A DNA stretch of 64,000 nucleotides from Olsenella_K sp050953285 (lineage in GTDB: Bacteria > Actinomycetota > Coriobacteriia > Coriobacteriales > Atopobiaceae). Under the pieces are notes generated by a model. That model worked only from the letters and a program-made list of their open reading frames with translations. It did not search any database and had not been told where the DNA came from. The stretch's first letter is position 1; each line of letters starts with the position of its first letter. Below are positions 1 to 8,904 of this stretch, in pieces. A program made the translations under genes and the position numbers. Location of the stretch: the NCBI GenBank assembly GCA_050953285.1, contig JBMNMK010000002.1, forward strand, positions 992,001 to 1,056,000, read 5' to 3'.

Positions 1-531
1 CTTCTTCTCAGAGAGATCAAGCAGACGATCGTTAGGGATAACAATCAAGGTATCAACGTTCTCAGAGAGGTTCTTGATACCAGATGCAGCATTGGTGGCG
101 CGCTTGCGGCCCTCAAAGGCAAACGGCTTGGTGACAACGCCTACCGTCAAAGCGCCCACATCGTTCTTTGCAATATCTGCCACAACAGGAGCTGCGCCCG
201 TACCGGTGCCGCCACCCTCGCCTGCGGTGATGAATACCATATCTGAGCCAGCAATTGCAGCCTTGATCTCGTCACGGGAGTCATCTGCTGCCTCGGCGCC
301 AACCTCGGGAACAGCGCCTGCGCCCAAGCCCTTGGTGATATCGGTACCAATGTGTACCTTGATGTCTGCATCAGAGAGTGCCAGTGCCTGAGCGTCAGTA
401 TTGACTGCCACAAACTCAACGCCGCGAATGCCCTCTTCAATCATGCGGTTGACCGCATTGGTGCCACCGCCACCGACGCCCACAACCTTGATGACCGCGA
501 GATAATTGCTAGGGATCTCAGTATCGTTCAT
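1..531 (-). CDS. ftsZ: Cell division protein FtsZ, N-terminal part (runs off window)
   Basis: FtsZ is the tubulin-like GTPase that polymerises at mid-cell into the division ring. About 177 codons are present and the gene continues past the left edge of the window. The reading frame shows the GTP-binding N-terminus with a VGVGGGGTNAVNRM loop and, further on, the tubulin signature GGGTGTG followed by AAPVV. The ATG at 531 follows a perfect AGGAGG ribosome site. It is the last dcw gene, separated from ftsQ by a 433-bp leader with its own promoter and repeat cluster, so it is probably also transcribed independently. Identification is certain; only the C-terminal tail is missing. Confidence 0.97.
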   Translation of the reverse strand, partial: MNDTEIPSNYLAVIKVVGVGGGGTNAVNRMIEEGIRGVEFVAVNTDAQALALSDADIKVHIGTDITKGLGAGAVPEVGAEAADDSRDEIKAAIAGSDMVFITAGEGGGTGTGAAPVVADIAKNDVGALTVGVVTKPFAFEGRKRATNAASGIKNLSENVDTLIVIPNDRLLDLSEKK

Positions 532-702
532 TAGTTCCTCCTCTTTGCGTGGCGCGGTCTTGAGGTGAGCGGCGCCTTTCCCGTCTTGCTGTAATGTCCT
601 GCTACGTTTCTTGTCTTTTGGCGACTGCGTTGGTAGTGCGTTTCTGCTTCGTTTTATTCGTACTGTGGTGCTCTGCTTGTAGTGCAATTGCCAAGGCTAA
701 AC

Positions 703-916
703 CCTCAACCTCAAGTTAACCTCAACACCTTATGCAAAGCGCGATATATTTACACAACCAAATAGCTTTGGTCAACACTTTTGTTGGTTTTGTGTACACC
801 GCAGGTAGATAGGTATAAATTGAGGCCTTACATTCCTTAACCTCAACCTTACATTGAGACTTTTTATACGCATTTGAAAGGTTGAAGTCATACTCAATCT
901 ACCCTCAAACCCTCAA
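703..916. repeat. TTGAGG/CCTCAA repeat cluster upstream of ftsZ
   Basis: The ftsQ-ftsZ gap (532-964) holds seven exact copies of CCTCAA or its complement, at 703-708, 709-714, 720-725, 820-825 (inverted), 841-846, 903-908 and 911-916. Longer shared units exist: ACCCTCAA occurs three times (701, 901, 909), TTAACCTCAAC twice (716, 837) and CCTTACATT twice (826, 848). The copies flank the predicted ftsZ promoter on both sides. They look like an operator array for a DNA-binding protein. The protein is unknown. Confidence 0.6.
747..775 (-). promoter_or_regulatory. Predicted ftsZ promoter
   Basis: Read on the minus strand, a -35 TTGACC (770-775) is followed by a 17-bp spacer and a -10 TAAATA (747-752). 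Transcription would start near 740, giving a leader of about 210 nt before the ftsZ ATG. Spacing and sequence fit a primary sigma-70 promoter. It sits among TTGAGG repeats, which suggests control. Confidence 0.55.
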
Positions 917-964
917 GTGCGCCATCAGCTATCGCCGGGCATTGCAGCTCTTGTCTACCCCAAC

Positions 965-2107
965 CTAGCCCGCACTTGATGTGCTCTTCTGATCATCACT
1001 TTGATCCGCTGGATCTCCAATCGTGTCAGAGGTGATGGAATCAGAGAATGATGACCCGTCTTCGAGCGCCTGTCCCGCAGATCCACTTCCCTCCTGCACG
1101 CTCTCAGAGGAGATACGCCGGAAGGCAGGGCGGCTGGTGAGGCGTACATTGATGTAGGTGATCTGTCCTGGATACGTTGCCAGGAGCTGCTCTATGATGG
1201 CCTCTTTGGTATCGACGTTACTTGCAGAGCCCAAAGACACCTCTACGCCGTTGGTCAGCACGCACGTTATGGACTCGGTATCCTCCACAGAGTACGAGGC
1301 AACCTGCGACTTAAAACTCTGAGAGAACTGCTCTTGGAACTGCTCTGCGGTCAAGATGCTCTCATCGGTCGTGACGCTTCCCGCCGAAGGATCGACAGAA
1401 CTTGGGACGTCGGTGATCAGAAGGGCTCCAGTATCGGCGACCATAGTCAAAGCCACATCATTGATGGATGCACCATCAGGCACCTCAATGGGCACCGGCT
1501 CAATCCATACGTTGTCCTGCCCTAAATACCAGCCAATATCGCCGCTGCTCATGACCACCAGAGCGCCCACACTGCGCTCCTGAATCTCAATCTTGAGCGT
1601 GTTGGGAAACTCCCGCGTGATGGTTGCAGACGACACCCAGGGGTTTCTCTTGAGATTATCCTCAACGGTCTGTGTGTCTATATTGAGCAGCGTCGTGCCG
1701 TCTTCTAACTTGGCCAAACGCTCGATGGCATCTGAACTCACATGCTCTGAGGCCTGAGCATCGAGGGTCTCTATGGTAAAGGCAGACGTATGAGAGAGCA
1801 GCGTCACGCCCACAATGCCCACCACCGTTAAGACCAGTGCCACAACTACGACAATCACGATCGTCTTGACCACCGACCCGCGACGCTTCTGAGCGCCGGT
1901 GGAGAGCCGCGTTGTGTCTTGAGGTTCAACTGTGAGGTTCTTCTCGTGCAAACCACCTTTGGGCAGGCGCTTTGAACGCGCACGGGTAGCAGCATCGCCC
2001 AGTGTTGAACCCACGACGCTCGGCGCATGCGACGCGCGTTGCCGCGCACCAGAAAGGCGAGCAGACGCCTTATCGCCCAAGGTACTCAGGCTCTTTTTTA
2101 GGTCCAT
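965..2107 (-). CDS. ftsQ: Cell division protein FtsQ (DivIB)
   Basis: FtsQ/DivIB is a bitopic membrane protein linking the Z-ring to septal wall synthesis with FtsL and FtsB. The predicted protein (380 aa) has a basic cytoplasmic N-terminus of about 80 residues, one hydrophobic segment (about 80-105), then a POTRA domain (FTIETLDAQASEHVSSDAI onward) and the FtsQ beta domain. The last 50 or so residues are a Ser/Asp/Gly-rich tail of unknown role. The ATG at 2107 is preferred because GGAGG lies 5 nt upstream; the in-frame GTG at 2113 overlaps that ribosome site. It is 33 bp downstream of murC in the dcw cluster. Confidence 0.9.
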   Translation of the reverse strand: MDLKKSLSTLGDKASARLSGARQRASHAPSVVGSTLGDAATRARSKRLPKGGLHEKNLTVEPQDTTRLSTGAQKRRGSVVKTIVIVVVVALVLTVVGIVGVTLLSHTSAFTIETLDAQASEHVSSDAIERLAKLEDGTTLLNIDTQTVEDNLKRNPWVSSATITREFPNTLKIEIQERSVGALVVMSSGDIGWYLGQDNVWIEPVPIEVPDGASINDVALTMVADTGALLITDVPSSVDPSAGSVTTDESILTAEQFQEQFSQSFKSQVASYSVEDTESITCVLTNGVEVSLGSASNVDTKEAIIEQLLATYPGQITYINVRLTSRPAFRRISSESVQEGSGSAGQALEDGSSFSDSITSDTIGDPADQSDDQKSTSSAG

Positions 2108-2140
2108 GCTCACCTCCGCTCCGCCGGCGACACAACAAAG

Positions 2141-3562
2141 CTACTGGGCCGCCTTCTCATGGCGCTTCTTCATAGCAGAGATGAACGACGGCCCTATAGA
2201 GGTCACGTCTCCCGCGCCCTGCGTGATGAGAAGATCTCCCGGCTGAACAAGCGTGCAGAGGGTTTCTATCAACTCTTTTCTGTTGGGGATATAGCGCACG
2301 TCGGCCACATTGCCAAACTTTTCCACCGCGCTCACAATCGTCTTGCCAGAAACGCCCGGAATGGGCATCTCACCTGCAGGAAAGACGTCTTGCACCAAGA
2401 GCACGTCGTCGGCATCAAACGCCGTACCAAATTGATCTGCCAGAGCCTGCGTGCGAGAATAACGGTGCGGCTGAAACACGGTGATGATCCGCTTGAAGTT
2501 GAGGTCGGCCGCTGCGGTGAGCGTGGCCTTGATCTCGGTGGGGTGATGTCCGTAGTCATCCACCACGCACACGCCATCAATATCTCCCACGTGCGTAAAC
2601 CTGCGACGGGCACCCTTGAACTCACTCAGCGCACGCGCGGCAGCCTTAACATCCAGGCCTAAAAGGTCTGCCACCGCAATAGAGGCGGTTGCGTTCAAGA
2701 CGTTATGTCGTCCGGGATTTGCGCTGATGGTCACGTCTACGAGCTCACCCGTTGGCGTCTTGATGTGAAGCTGCGTCTTGAGGCCATGGTGGGCATCGTC
2801 TTTGGTGCAGACGTAATCGTTGTTCTCACTAAAACCATAGGTGACATAGCGCCGACCACTGGCCGCTGCCAGCTCTGCATAGTGGGGCACGTCTCCCATC
2901 ACCACTACAGCACCATCTTCTCCCACCAAGCTCATGAACTTGGTGAAGGTCTGCTCGATGTTCTTAAGCGTACCGTAGTGATCTAGGTGATCTGCCTCTA
3001 CGTTGGTCACCACCGCAATGGTGGGATCAAGGAAGAGGAAGCTCCCATCAGACTCGTCCGCCTCACACACAAAGTAGCCGCCATTACCATTGCGACCGTT
3101 GGTGTTATAGCCCTCCACGATGGCGCCAATGAGAAATGAGGGGTCAAGCCCCATCTTATCCAGCATGGTTGCCACCATAGACGAGGTGGTCGATTTCCCG
3201 TGGGTTCCTGCAACGGCAACGGTCTTGGCACCCCTGCCCAAAGCGGCAAGCATTTTGGCGCGCGGCCACACGGGTATGCCAAGCTCACGGGCACGCACAA
3301 GCTCGGGGTTGGTCTCGGGGATAGCGGTGGATATAACGCAGACATCAGGGGAAGCTTCGTCGATGTTTTCTGCCTTGTGGCCCACGCTCACGTTGATGCC
3401 CGCAGCCTCAAGGTCACGTACATAGTGAGACTCCTTGAGGTCAGACCCGCTCACCGTGCAGCCACGCTGGTGCAATACCAGCGCAATCCCGCTCATGCCA
3501 GCGCCGCCAATACCAATAAAATGTGCACTCTTGAAGTTCTGATCGTCAGCGCTCTTATCCAT
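2141..3562 (-). CDS. murC: UDP-N-acetylmuramate--L-alanine ligase
   Basis: MurC adds L-alanine to UDP-MurNAc, the first cytoplasmic peptide-stem step of peptidoglycan synthesis. The 473-aa protein has the N-terminal Rossmann loop GIGGAGMSG, the ATP loop GTHGKSTT of the Mur ligase central domain, the metal/substrate stretch EADESDGSF and a C-terminal ligase domain. The ATG at 3562 follows AAGGAGGATCA, a near-perfect ribosome site. An upstream in-frame start would add 18 unconserved residues. It lies between murG and ftsQ in the dcw order. Confidence 0.96.
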   Translation of the reverse strand: MDKSADDQNFKSAHFIGIGGAGMSGIALVLHQRGCTVSGSDLKESHYVRDLEAAGINVSVGHKAENIDEASPDVCVISTAIPETNPELVRARELGIPVWPRAKMLAALGRGAKTVAVAGTHGKSTTSSMVATMLDKMGLDPSFLIGAIVEGYNTNGRNGNGGYFVCEADESDGSFLFLDPTIAVVTNVEADHLDHYGTLKNIEQTFTKFMSLVGEDGAVVVMGDVPHYAELAAASGRRYVTYGFSENNDYVCTKDDAHHGLKTQLHIKTPTGELVDVTISANPGRHNVLNATASIAVADLLGLDVKAAARALSEFKGARRRFTHVGDIDGVCVVDDYGHHPTEIKATLTAAADLNFKRIITVFQPHRYSRTQALADQFGTAFDADDVLLVQDVFPAGEMPIPGVSGKTIVSAVEKFGNVADVRYIPNRKELIETLCTLVQPGDLLITQGAGDVTSIGPSFISAMKKRHEKAAQ

Positions 3563-3673
3563 TGATCCTCCTTGAGAAGCAGGTAAAGCATCCTGCTGAG
3601 GCATGTGTATTGTCACCCCCGCCCACGCCCGAAGGCACGCGGTGAGAGCTCGTCATTCCATCCTATGCTAACC

Positions 3674-4825
3674 TTAATTGCGGCTCTTTGGCGCCATCTC
3701 ACCCAAAGTCGCTGCAGATTCAACCTGATCTGCAACTGCCGAGGCCGCGCGGTCTTGACCTAAGCCCTTTGCCGCTTCAACCATTTTCTGGCGCACGTCG
3801 GGGTTGTCCAAGATGTTGAACAGCTGCGCAGAGAAGGTGTTGGTTTCCACCTCATCATCGGGCACCAAAACGGCAGCGCCGGCATCCACCAGATAGTGCG
3901 CGTTGGTCGTCTGATGGTTTTCTGTGGCCAGAGGATAGGGCACCAGAAGCGAAGGCACCGAAAGGGCGGCAATCTCTGCTATGGAAGAGGCGCCCGCACG
4001 TGAGACCACCACGTCCGCCGCGGCGAGGGCCTCCCCCATGTTTTCAATGTAGGGCAGCACCTGCCAGCGCACGTTCTTTACGCCCGCGTGGGGAAGAGCT
4101 GCTACGACCTCATCTACCAGATCTTTTCCCGTGGAGTGCACCACATACAGGTTGGGGCGAGACAAGAGTTTTTCTTGCAGCGCCACCACGGCCTCATTGA
4201 TGTGGCGCGCGCCCAACGAACCGCCAAAGACCAGCAGCATGGTGGCATCTTCTGGAATGCCAAACGAGGCTCGCCCACGCGCGCGCGACGCTTGGATGAC
4301 GCTTTGACGCACGGGATTTCCCGTCACCACAACCGCCGTCTGGGGGCCTATGTGCTCCTTGAAGACTTTGGTGGCCACCGGCAGTGACACGCAGACCGAT
4401 GCGGCGTGTGCCGCCTCAGTCTTGTTGGCAAGGCCGGGGACAGAGTTTTGCTCGTGGATCACATAGGGGATCTTGTGCTTGGTACACCAGCGCAGAAGCG
4501 GCATCTCGACATAGGCGCCAAAGCCCACGGCCACATCGGGGCGCCCGTGCCCAGAAAAGTAGGCGTCTAAGTCCTGCTCCGCCTTATGCATGTTGATAAG
4601 CGCCGTGAGCGCGGTCCAGGGGCGCGCACGGTCAATGCCCGTCACGGTGATGGATTTGAAGTCAAAGCCTGCCTCAGGCACCAAGGTGCCTTCCAGCTTG
4701 GTCTTTTGTCCAATGAAAATAACCCGGTGGCCTCTGTGTTTGAGCTCTTCTGCAAGAGCTAAGGCTGGGTTGATGTGACCTGCAGTTCCACCAGCAGCAA
4801 TGGCCACATTAAGGCTCTCGGACAC
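3674..4825 (-). CDS. murG: UDP-GlcNAc--lipid I N-acetylglucosaminyltransferase
   Basis: MurG transfers GlcNAc to lipid I at the inner membrane face, making lipid II. The protein has the N-terminal GGTAGHINPALALAEEL motif, the mid GFGAYVEMPLL motif and the C-terminal donor-binding stretch SRAGASSIAEIAAL, with a usual length (383 aa). The GTG at 4825 is chosen because AGGAGG is 7 nt upstream; the GTG at 4831 is too close. An ATG further upstream would add 26 residues before the conserved start. The start overlaps the end of ftsW by 17 bp, so translation is probably coupled. Confidence 0.95.
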   Translation of the reverse strand: MSESLNVAIAAGGTAGHINPALALAEELKHRGHRVIFIGQKTKLEGTLVPEAGFDFKSITVTGIDRARPWTALTALINMHKAEQDLDAYFSGHGRPDVAVGFGAYVEMPLLRWCTKHKIPYVIHEQNSVPGLANKTEAAHAASVCVSLPVATKVFKEHIGPQTAVVVTGNPVRQSVIQASRARGRASFGIPEDATMLLVFGGSLGARHINEAVVALQEKLLSRPNLYVVHSTGKDLVDEVVAALPHAGVKNVRWQVLPYIENMGEALAAADVVVSRAGASSIAEIAALSVPSLLVPYPLATENHQTTNAHYLVDAGAAVLVPDDEVETNTFSAQLFNILDNPDVRQKMVEAAKGLGQDRAASAVADQVESAATLGEMAPKSRN

Positions 4826-6320
4826 GTTCACTCCTCCTGTTGCGCCGCGCGCGCCCCACATGAGACAGCCCCTCGCTGCCACGCGTGCGCGCGGTATCAT
4901 CATGCAATCTCAGTCTATCTGCTGGATCGTAGTCCAAATCTATTCTTGTCCAACTTCCACGCCGAGACGAAGTAGATGAAGAAGAACTGAAGGACGATAC
5001 CTGCCGAGAGCTCGGTCCCGACAAGTTCACGTTACGCCTTGGTGAGCCAGGACGCCCAGATGCCGCAGATTGACCAACGTTTAAGTCTACCCCATCTCCT
5101 GCCAAGTGCAGACGATCTCTCCTGCGCTCATAAACCGTCTTGGGAAGCGTCGAGCGCAGAGAGACGGAGCCAAGAAGACCTATGAGCATGAGGCTTGAGA
5201 TGATGGAAGACCCACCGTAGGAAATGAACGGCACAGGCTTTCCTGACAGCGGGAAAAAGCCAATGACGCCTAAGACATTCAGCATGAATTGGACGCCAAA
5301 AAGAATGGAGCAGCCCGAAGCTATGAGCTTGCCTCGTAAGTCAGGCGCCTGCTGAGCAATCTTGAATCCTGCCCAGACTAAAAGCGCAAAGACCGCAATA
5401 ACAGCAAGGACGCCTATGAATCCAAGCTCTTCTCCCACAACAGCAAAGATGAAATCGTTATGCGCAAAGGGCAGATATGAGTACTTCTGGCGAGACATCC
5501 CAAGGCCAACGCCAAAGAGCCCACCGGTGCCAAAGGCGTAAAAACCTTGGCGGAGCTGCCAGCCTGCTCCATACGGATCCAAGAAGGGGTTGATCATGGT
5601 CTCAATGCGTGCGCGTGAATAGGGATCTGCAAAGCCAGCAGCGAGGCCTCCCACAATAGCGACTCCAAAGAGCCCCCCGACAATCAGGTTCGGCGCACCC
5701 GCAAGGTAGGACATGATCAGAAGCGTAATGCCAATGATACCAACCGTGCCCTTGTCCGGCTGCAGACCAATGAGCACCACCGGCAGACCAATTGCAATGA
5801 GCGCATGCGCCGCAAACCGAGCGCTTGTATACGATCTCTCCTCAAAGAACTGCACTAAGAGCTCTGAGCCCACCAGCACCATGGTGACCTTGGAAAACTC
5901 GGAGGGCTGCAGATTGAATCCGGCAATGGAGATCCAGCGCGTAGCACCGTAGGCGTCTTGCCCATAGCTTGAAAAATAGACCAACACCAGCAAAGCCATG
6001 GTGCCCAGCCAGACAAGCGCCAACAGCCAGCGCGTCCAGATGCGATAGTCAATAAACATCAAGGCTAACAGGGCAACCAGCCCAGCAATGCAAGCAGCCA
6101 GCTGTTTGTTGAGATAGTAGGCCGCATCACCATAGTCATGCAGCGCCGTGATGGAAGAGGCCGAGAAAATCATAAGGAGACCAAAGATCACCAGCACGAA
6201 GGTGCACACAAACAGGATGATGCGCGGCATCATGATGCGCGCAGGCACTCCAAAAATGCCACGTTCGGACATCTGTCCTGTGGTCTTCATACGTCTTCTC
6301 CGTGCGCTCGCCAGAGCCAT
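4809..6320 (-). CDS. ftsW: Septal glycan polymerase FtsW (SEDS family)
   Basis: FtsW is the SEDS-family glycosyltransferase that polymerises lipid II at the septum together with the class B PBP. About ten membrane segments are visible, with the SEDS signatures NDFIFAVVGEELGFIG and PVPFISYGGSSII. The protein (503 aa) is longer than usual because of a C-terminal cytoplasmic tail of about 115 residues rich in Ser and Arg, encoded next to the murG start. The ATG at 6320 lies 2 bp after the murD stop. An in-frame ATG ten codons later has a slightly better ribosome site (GGAG, 7 nt), so the start is uncertain. Confidence 0.93.
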   Translation of the reverse strand: MALASARRRRMKTTGQMSERGIFGVPARIMMPRIILFVCTFVLVIFGLLMIFSASSITALHDYGDAAYYLNKQLAACIAGLVALLALMFIDYRIWTRWLLALVWLGTMALLVLVYFSSYGQDAYGATRWISIAGFNLQPSEFSKVTMVLVGSELLVQFFEERSYTSARFAAHALIAIGLPVVLIGLQPDKGTVGIIGITLLIMSYLAGAPNLIVGGLFGVAIVGGLAAGFADPYSRARIETMINPFLDPYGAGWQLRQGFYAFGTGGLFGVGLGMSRQKYSYLPFAHNDFIFAVVGEELGFIGVLAVIAVFALLVWAGFKIAQQAPDLRGKLIASGCSILFGVQFMLNVLGVIGFFPLSGKPVPFISYGGSSIISSLMLIGLLGSVSLRSTLPKTVYERRRDRLHLAGDGVDLNVGQSAASGRPGSPRRNVNLSGPSSRQVSSFSSSSSTSSRRGSWTRIDLDYDPADRLRLHDDTARTRGSEGLSHVGRARRNRRSERVREP

Positions 6321-6322
6321 CC

Positions 6323-7795
6323 CTACTTACGCTCCTTCCGCTGAGCGCTGTCGCGCACCAGATCCTTAAAGTAGCGCCCGCGCTCCTCATAATTTGAAAA
6401 CTCGTCAAAAGACGAACAGGCAGGTGACAGCAGCACCGTATCATGGGGACGTGCAACTGTAAGGGCGCATGCAAACGCGTCTTTTAAGTGCGCAGCCTCC
6501 ATCAGGTGGCACGTGTCTGTGTCAGCATCTGCGGCAGCGGCTGCGCCAGCAGCTGGAGCCTCAACAGCGCCGGCATCTCGAAGCGCCTCTGTAAAGCGCT
6601 TTTTTGCCTCACCAAAGCAGATGGCATACGAACAGCGCGCCACCACCGCCTCTGCCATGCTGGTCAAATCACACATTTTGTCATGCCCGCCCAACAAAAT
6701 CACGATATGTCCGGGCTCAAATGCCGTGAGCGCCTTTTCCACAGAATCTGTGTTGGTAGCCTTCGAATCGTTCACAAAGTGCACACCGCCGATGTCTCCC
6801 GCCGGCTCAATCCTGTGCTCAAGCGCATGGAAGCTCGCAAGACCGCGCTGGATAGCGGCTATAGCTACCCCAGACCGAAGCGCCAACATTGAGGCAACCA
6901 GCACATTTTGCACGTTATGCTCGCCCCGCAAGGGAAGCTCAGACGCGCGCGCAAGCTCGTGTGTGCCTGCCTCGTCTCTCAGCTTGAGCATGCCATCTTC
7001 TGCAAATGCGGCATAGGGCGTCTGAGGATCGCGATGCACATTGACATGGCACACGTTAACGCCGCGCGCTTCCAGGCGAGAAATGATTGCTTGGCACCAC
7101 GCATCTTCTTCAGAAATGACCGCCAAGTCCTGGCCGCTGAAGTTCTGAAATATCTTCTCCTTTGCGGCCGCATACGCTTCGAGCGAGCCATGCCACTCCA
7201 CGTGATCAGGCGTGATGTTGAGAAGGGCTGCCACATGCGGGTGCAAAAGGCGCGTCTCCTCCAGCTGAAAGCTCGAGAGCTCCGCCACAAACCAGGAGCC
7301 AGCGGGGCGCGCATCCACCTTTGAGATGGCCGCCGTGCCAATGTTTCCCACGGTATAAGCATGCTCGTGAGCGCTTTCCATGAGGTGTGCCGTGAGCGTA
7401 GTCGTGGTGGTCTTGCCGTTGGTGCCGGTAATGCCTATCCAGCGCTCAGGGCTTTCTCTCCACGCAAACTCGGGCTCCCCTATGAGCTCCAAGCTATGCT
7501 TGTGCGCGGACTGGAAAAATGCCGATTTGGGAGGTATGCCAGGAGAGGCAATGGCCAGGTCAAACTCCTCATCCAGCTCATCGGTACCCACGCAGACGCG
7601 GGCTCCCAAAGACTCAAGGTGCTTAGCTGCCGCACCCATTGTGGCTTTGGCACCACCATAGATGACCACGTGGTCCACACGCTCACGGGCAGGTCCTAAG
7701 AGATATTCTGCCGCAGCAACCGCCGTCTTTCCCAGACCCAGCACACAGACGCGGCCGAGCTTCAAGCGCTGTGATTTATCGCCTATTTCTGACAA
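6323..7795 (-). CDS. murD: UDP-N-acetylmuramoylalanine--D-glutamate ligase
   Basis: MurD adds D-glutamate to UDP-MurNAc-L-Ala. The 490-aa protein shows the N-terminal dinucleotide-like loop LGLGKTAVAAAEYL, the ATP loop GITGTNGKTTTT, the NITPDHVEWHGS stretch and FVNDSKATN of the C-terminal domain. The TTG at 7795 is taken as the start because AAGGAGG stands 5 nt before it and the conserved N-terminus follows closely. An Ala-rich insertion (about residues 417-428, AGAAAAADADTD) sits in the C-terminal domain and looks like low-complexity drift. Confidence 0.95.
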   Translation of the reverse strand: MSEIGDKSQRLKLGRVCVLGLGKTAVAAAEYLLGPARERVDHVVIYGGAKATMGAAAKHLESLGARVCVGTDELDEEFDLAIASPGIPPKSAFFQSAHKHSLELIGEPEFAWRESPERWIGITGTNGKTTTTTLTAHLMESAHEHAYTVGNIGTAAISKVDARPAGSWFVAELSSFQLEETRLLHPHVAALLNITPDHVEWHGSLEAYAAAKEKIFQNFSGQDLAVISEEDAWCQAIISRLEARGVNVCHVNVHRDPQTPYAAFAEDGMLKLRDEAGTHELARASELPLRGEHNVQNVLVASMLALRSGVAIAAIQRGLASFHALEHRIEPAGDIGGVHFVNDSKATNTDSVEKALTAFEPGHIVILLGGHDKMCDLTSMAEAVVARCSYAICFGEAKKRFTEALRDAGAVEAPAAGAAAAADADTDTCHLMEAAHLKDAFACALTVARPHDTVLLSPACSSFDEFSNYEERGRYFKDLVRDSAQRKERK

Positions 7796-7872
7796 AGCTG
7801 CCTCCTTAGCGCCATGATTCTACGATGCTTGCCACGTGTGGCCTCAGCGAGCATCGTTTAACCGAGCGGCTT

Positions 7873-8904
7873 CTACCTCAGCTGAAAATAGAGAGCAAAT
7901 CCTACCACGGCACAGGCCGCCGAGATGATCCAGAAGCGGATCACCACCTTTGTCTCACTCCAGCCCTTTTTCTCAAAATGATGGTGGATAGGCGCCATCA
8001 AAAAGACGCGTTTGCCAGTGGTTTTGAAGCTGACGACCTGGATGATGACTGAGAGCGCCTCGCAGATGAAGAGTAGACCCATCACCAGTGAGGTGATCTC
8101 CGTTTTGGTGAGAACCGCCAGCGCCGCAAATGCCGCGCCCAAAGCAAGCGATCCGGTATCGCCCATAAAGATGGATGCCGGATAGCAGTTGAACCACAAA
8201 AAACCGACGAGGGCACCGGCAATGGATGATGCAAAAATGGCCAGTGAGAGCTCACTGTAATCAAAGGCGACCATAGCCATGGCCAGCATGACCACCAAAA
8301 CGGTACCGGCAGCCAGACCATCTAAGCCGTCGGTCAGGTTGACCGCGTTGGAAAGGCCGGCCATCAAAAGAAAGACAAAGAAGATATAGAGCCACGGGAT
8401 TGCCACGGTGGTCTCGCCCACCTGCAGGGTTGTCGTGAGCACGCCCAGGTTGATCTCAAAGCCGCCGGGGAATTCTATGGTGGGAGAAATACCCACCCAG
8501 TTCACCGCCGCCAGGCAGAAAACCACCGAAATCGTCACCAGACCGACCATCTTTTGCGCTGGCGTAAGACCCAGAGAGCGCTTGTGCGCCACCGATTCAA
8601 TGTCGTCCAAAAGACCTAAAGAACCCGTGATAACCATGGCCAGAACCGCGCAGATGAGATCAGGCGTCCAGGTGGTCATGAGCGCGCAGGTGATGAGGAC
8701 TCCCGCCAAGATGATGACGCCGCCCATGGTGGGCGTACCCTGCTTTACTAGGTGTCGCTTGGGACCATCCGCACGAATCTGCTGCCCTATCTTTTCATGC
8801 TTCATGAGCCTGATAAAAAATGGCATGAGCACGGCCGTGATGATGGCCGCGATTCCTGCAGAGAGAAAGACTTGGTAGGTAGGATAGGCTGGATTGCCAA
8901 TCAT
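7873..8904 (-). CDS. mraY: Phospho-N-acetylmuramoyl-pentapeptide transferase
   Basis: MraY transfers phospho-MurNAc-pentapeptide to undecaprenyl phosphate, forming lipid I. The 343-aa protein has about ten membrane segments, the GTPTMGG motif near residue 55, the catalytic stretch NLTDGLDGLA, the FMGDTGSLALG loop and the PIHHHFE motif near the C-terminus. These are diagnostic. Its ATG overlaps the murF stop by 4 bp (ATGA), which points to translational coupling. Confidence 0.97.
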   Translation of the reverse strand: MIGNPAYPTYQVFLSAGIAAIITAVLMPFFIRLMKHEKIGQQIRADGPKRHLVKQGTPTMGGVIILAGVLITCALMTTWTPDLICAVLAMVITGSLGLLDDIESVAHKRSLGLTPAQKMVGLVTISVVFCLAAVNWVGISPTIEFPGGFEINLGVLTTTLQVGETTVAIPWLYIFFVFLLMAGLSNAVNLTDGLDGLAAGTVLVVMLAMAMVAFDYSELSLAIFASSIAGALVGFLWFNCYPASIFMGDTGSLALGAAFAALAVLTKTEITSLVMGLLFICEALSVIIQVVSFKTTGKRVFLMAPIHHHFEKKGWSETKVVIRFWIISAACAVVGFALYFQLR

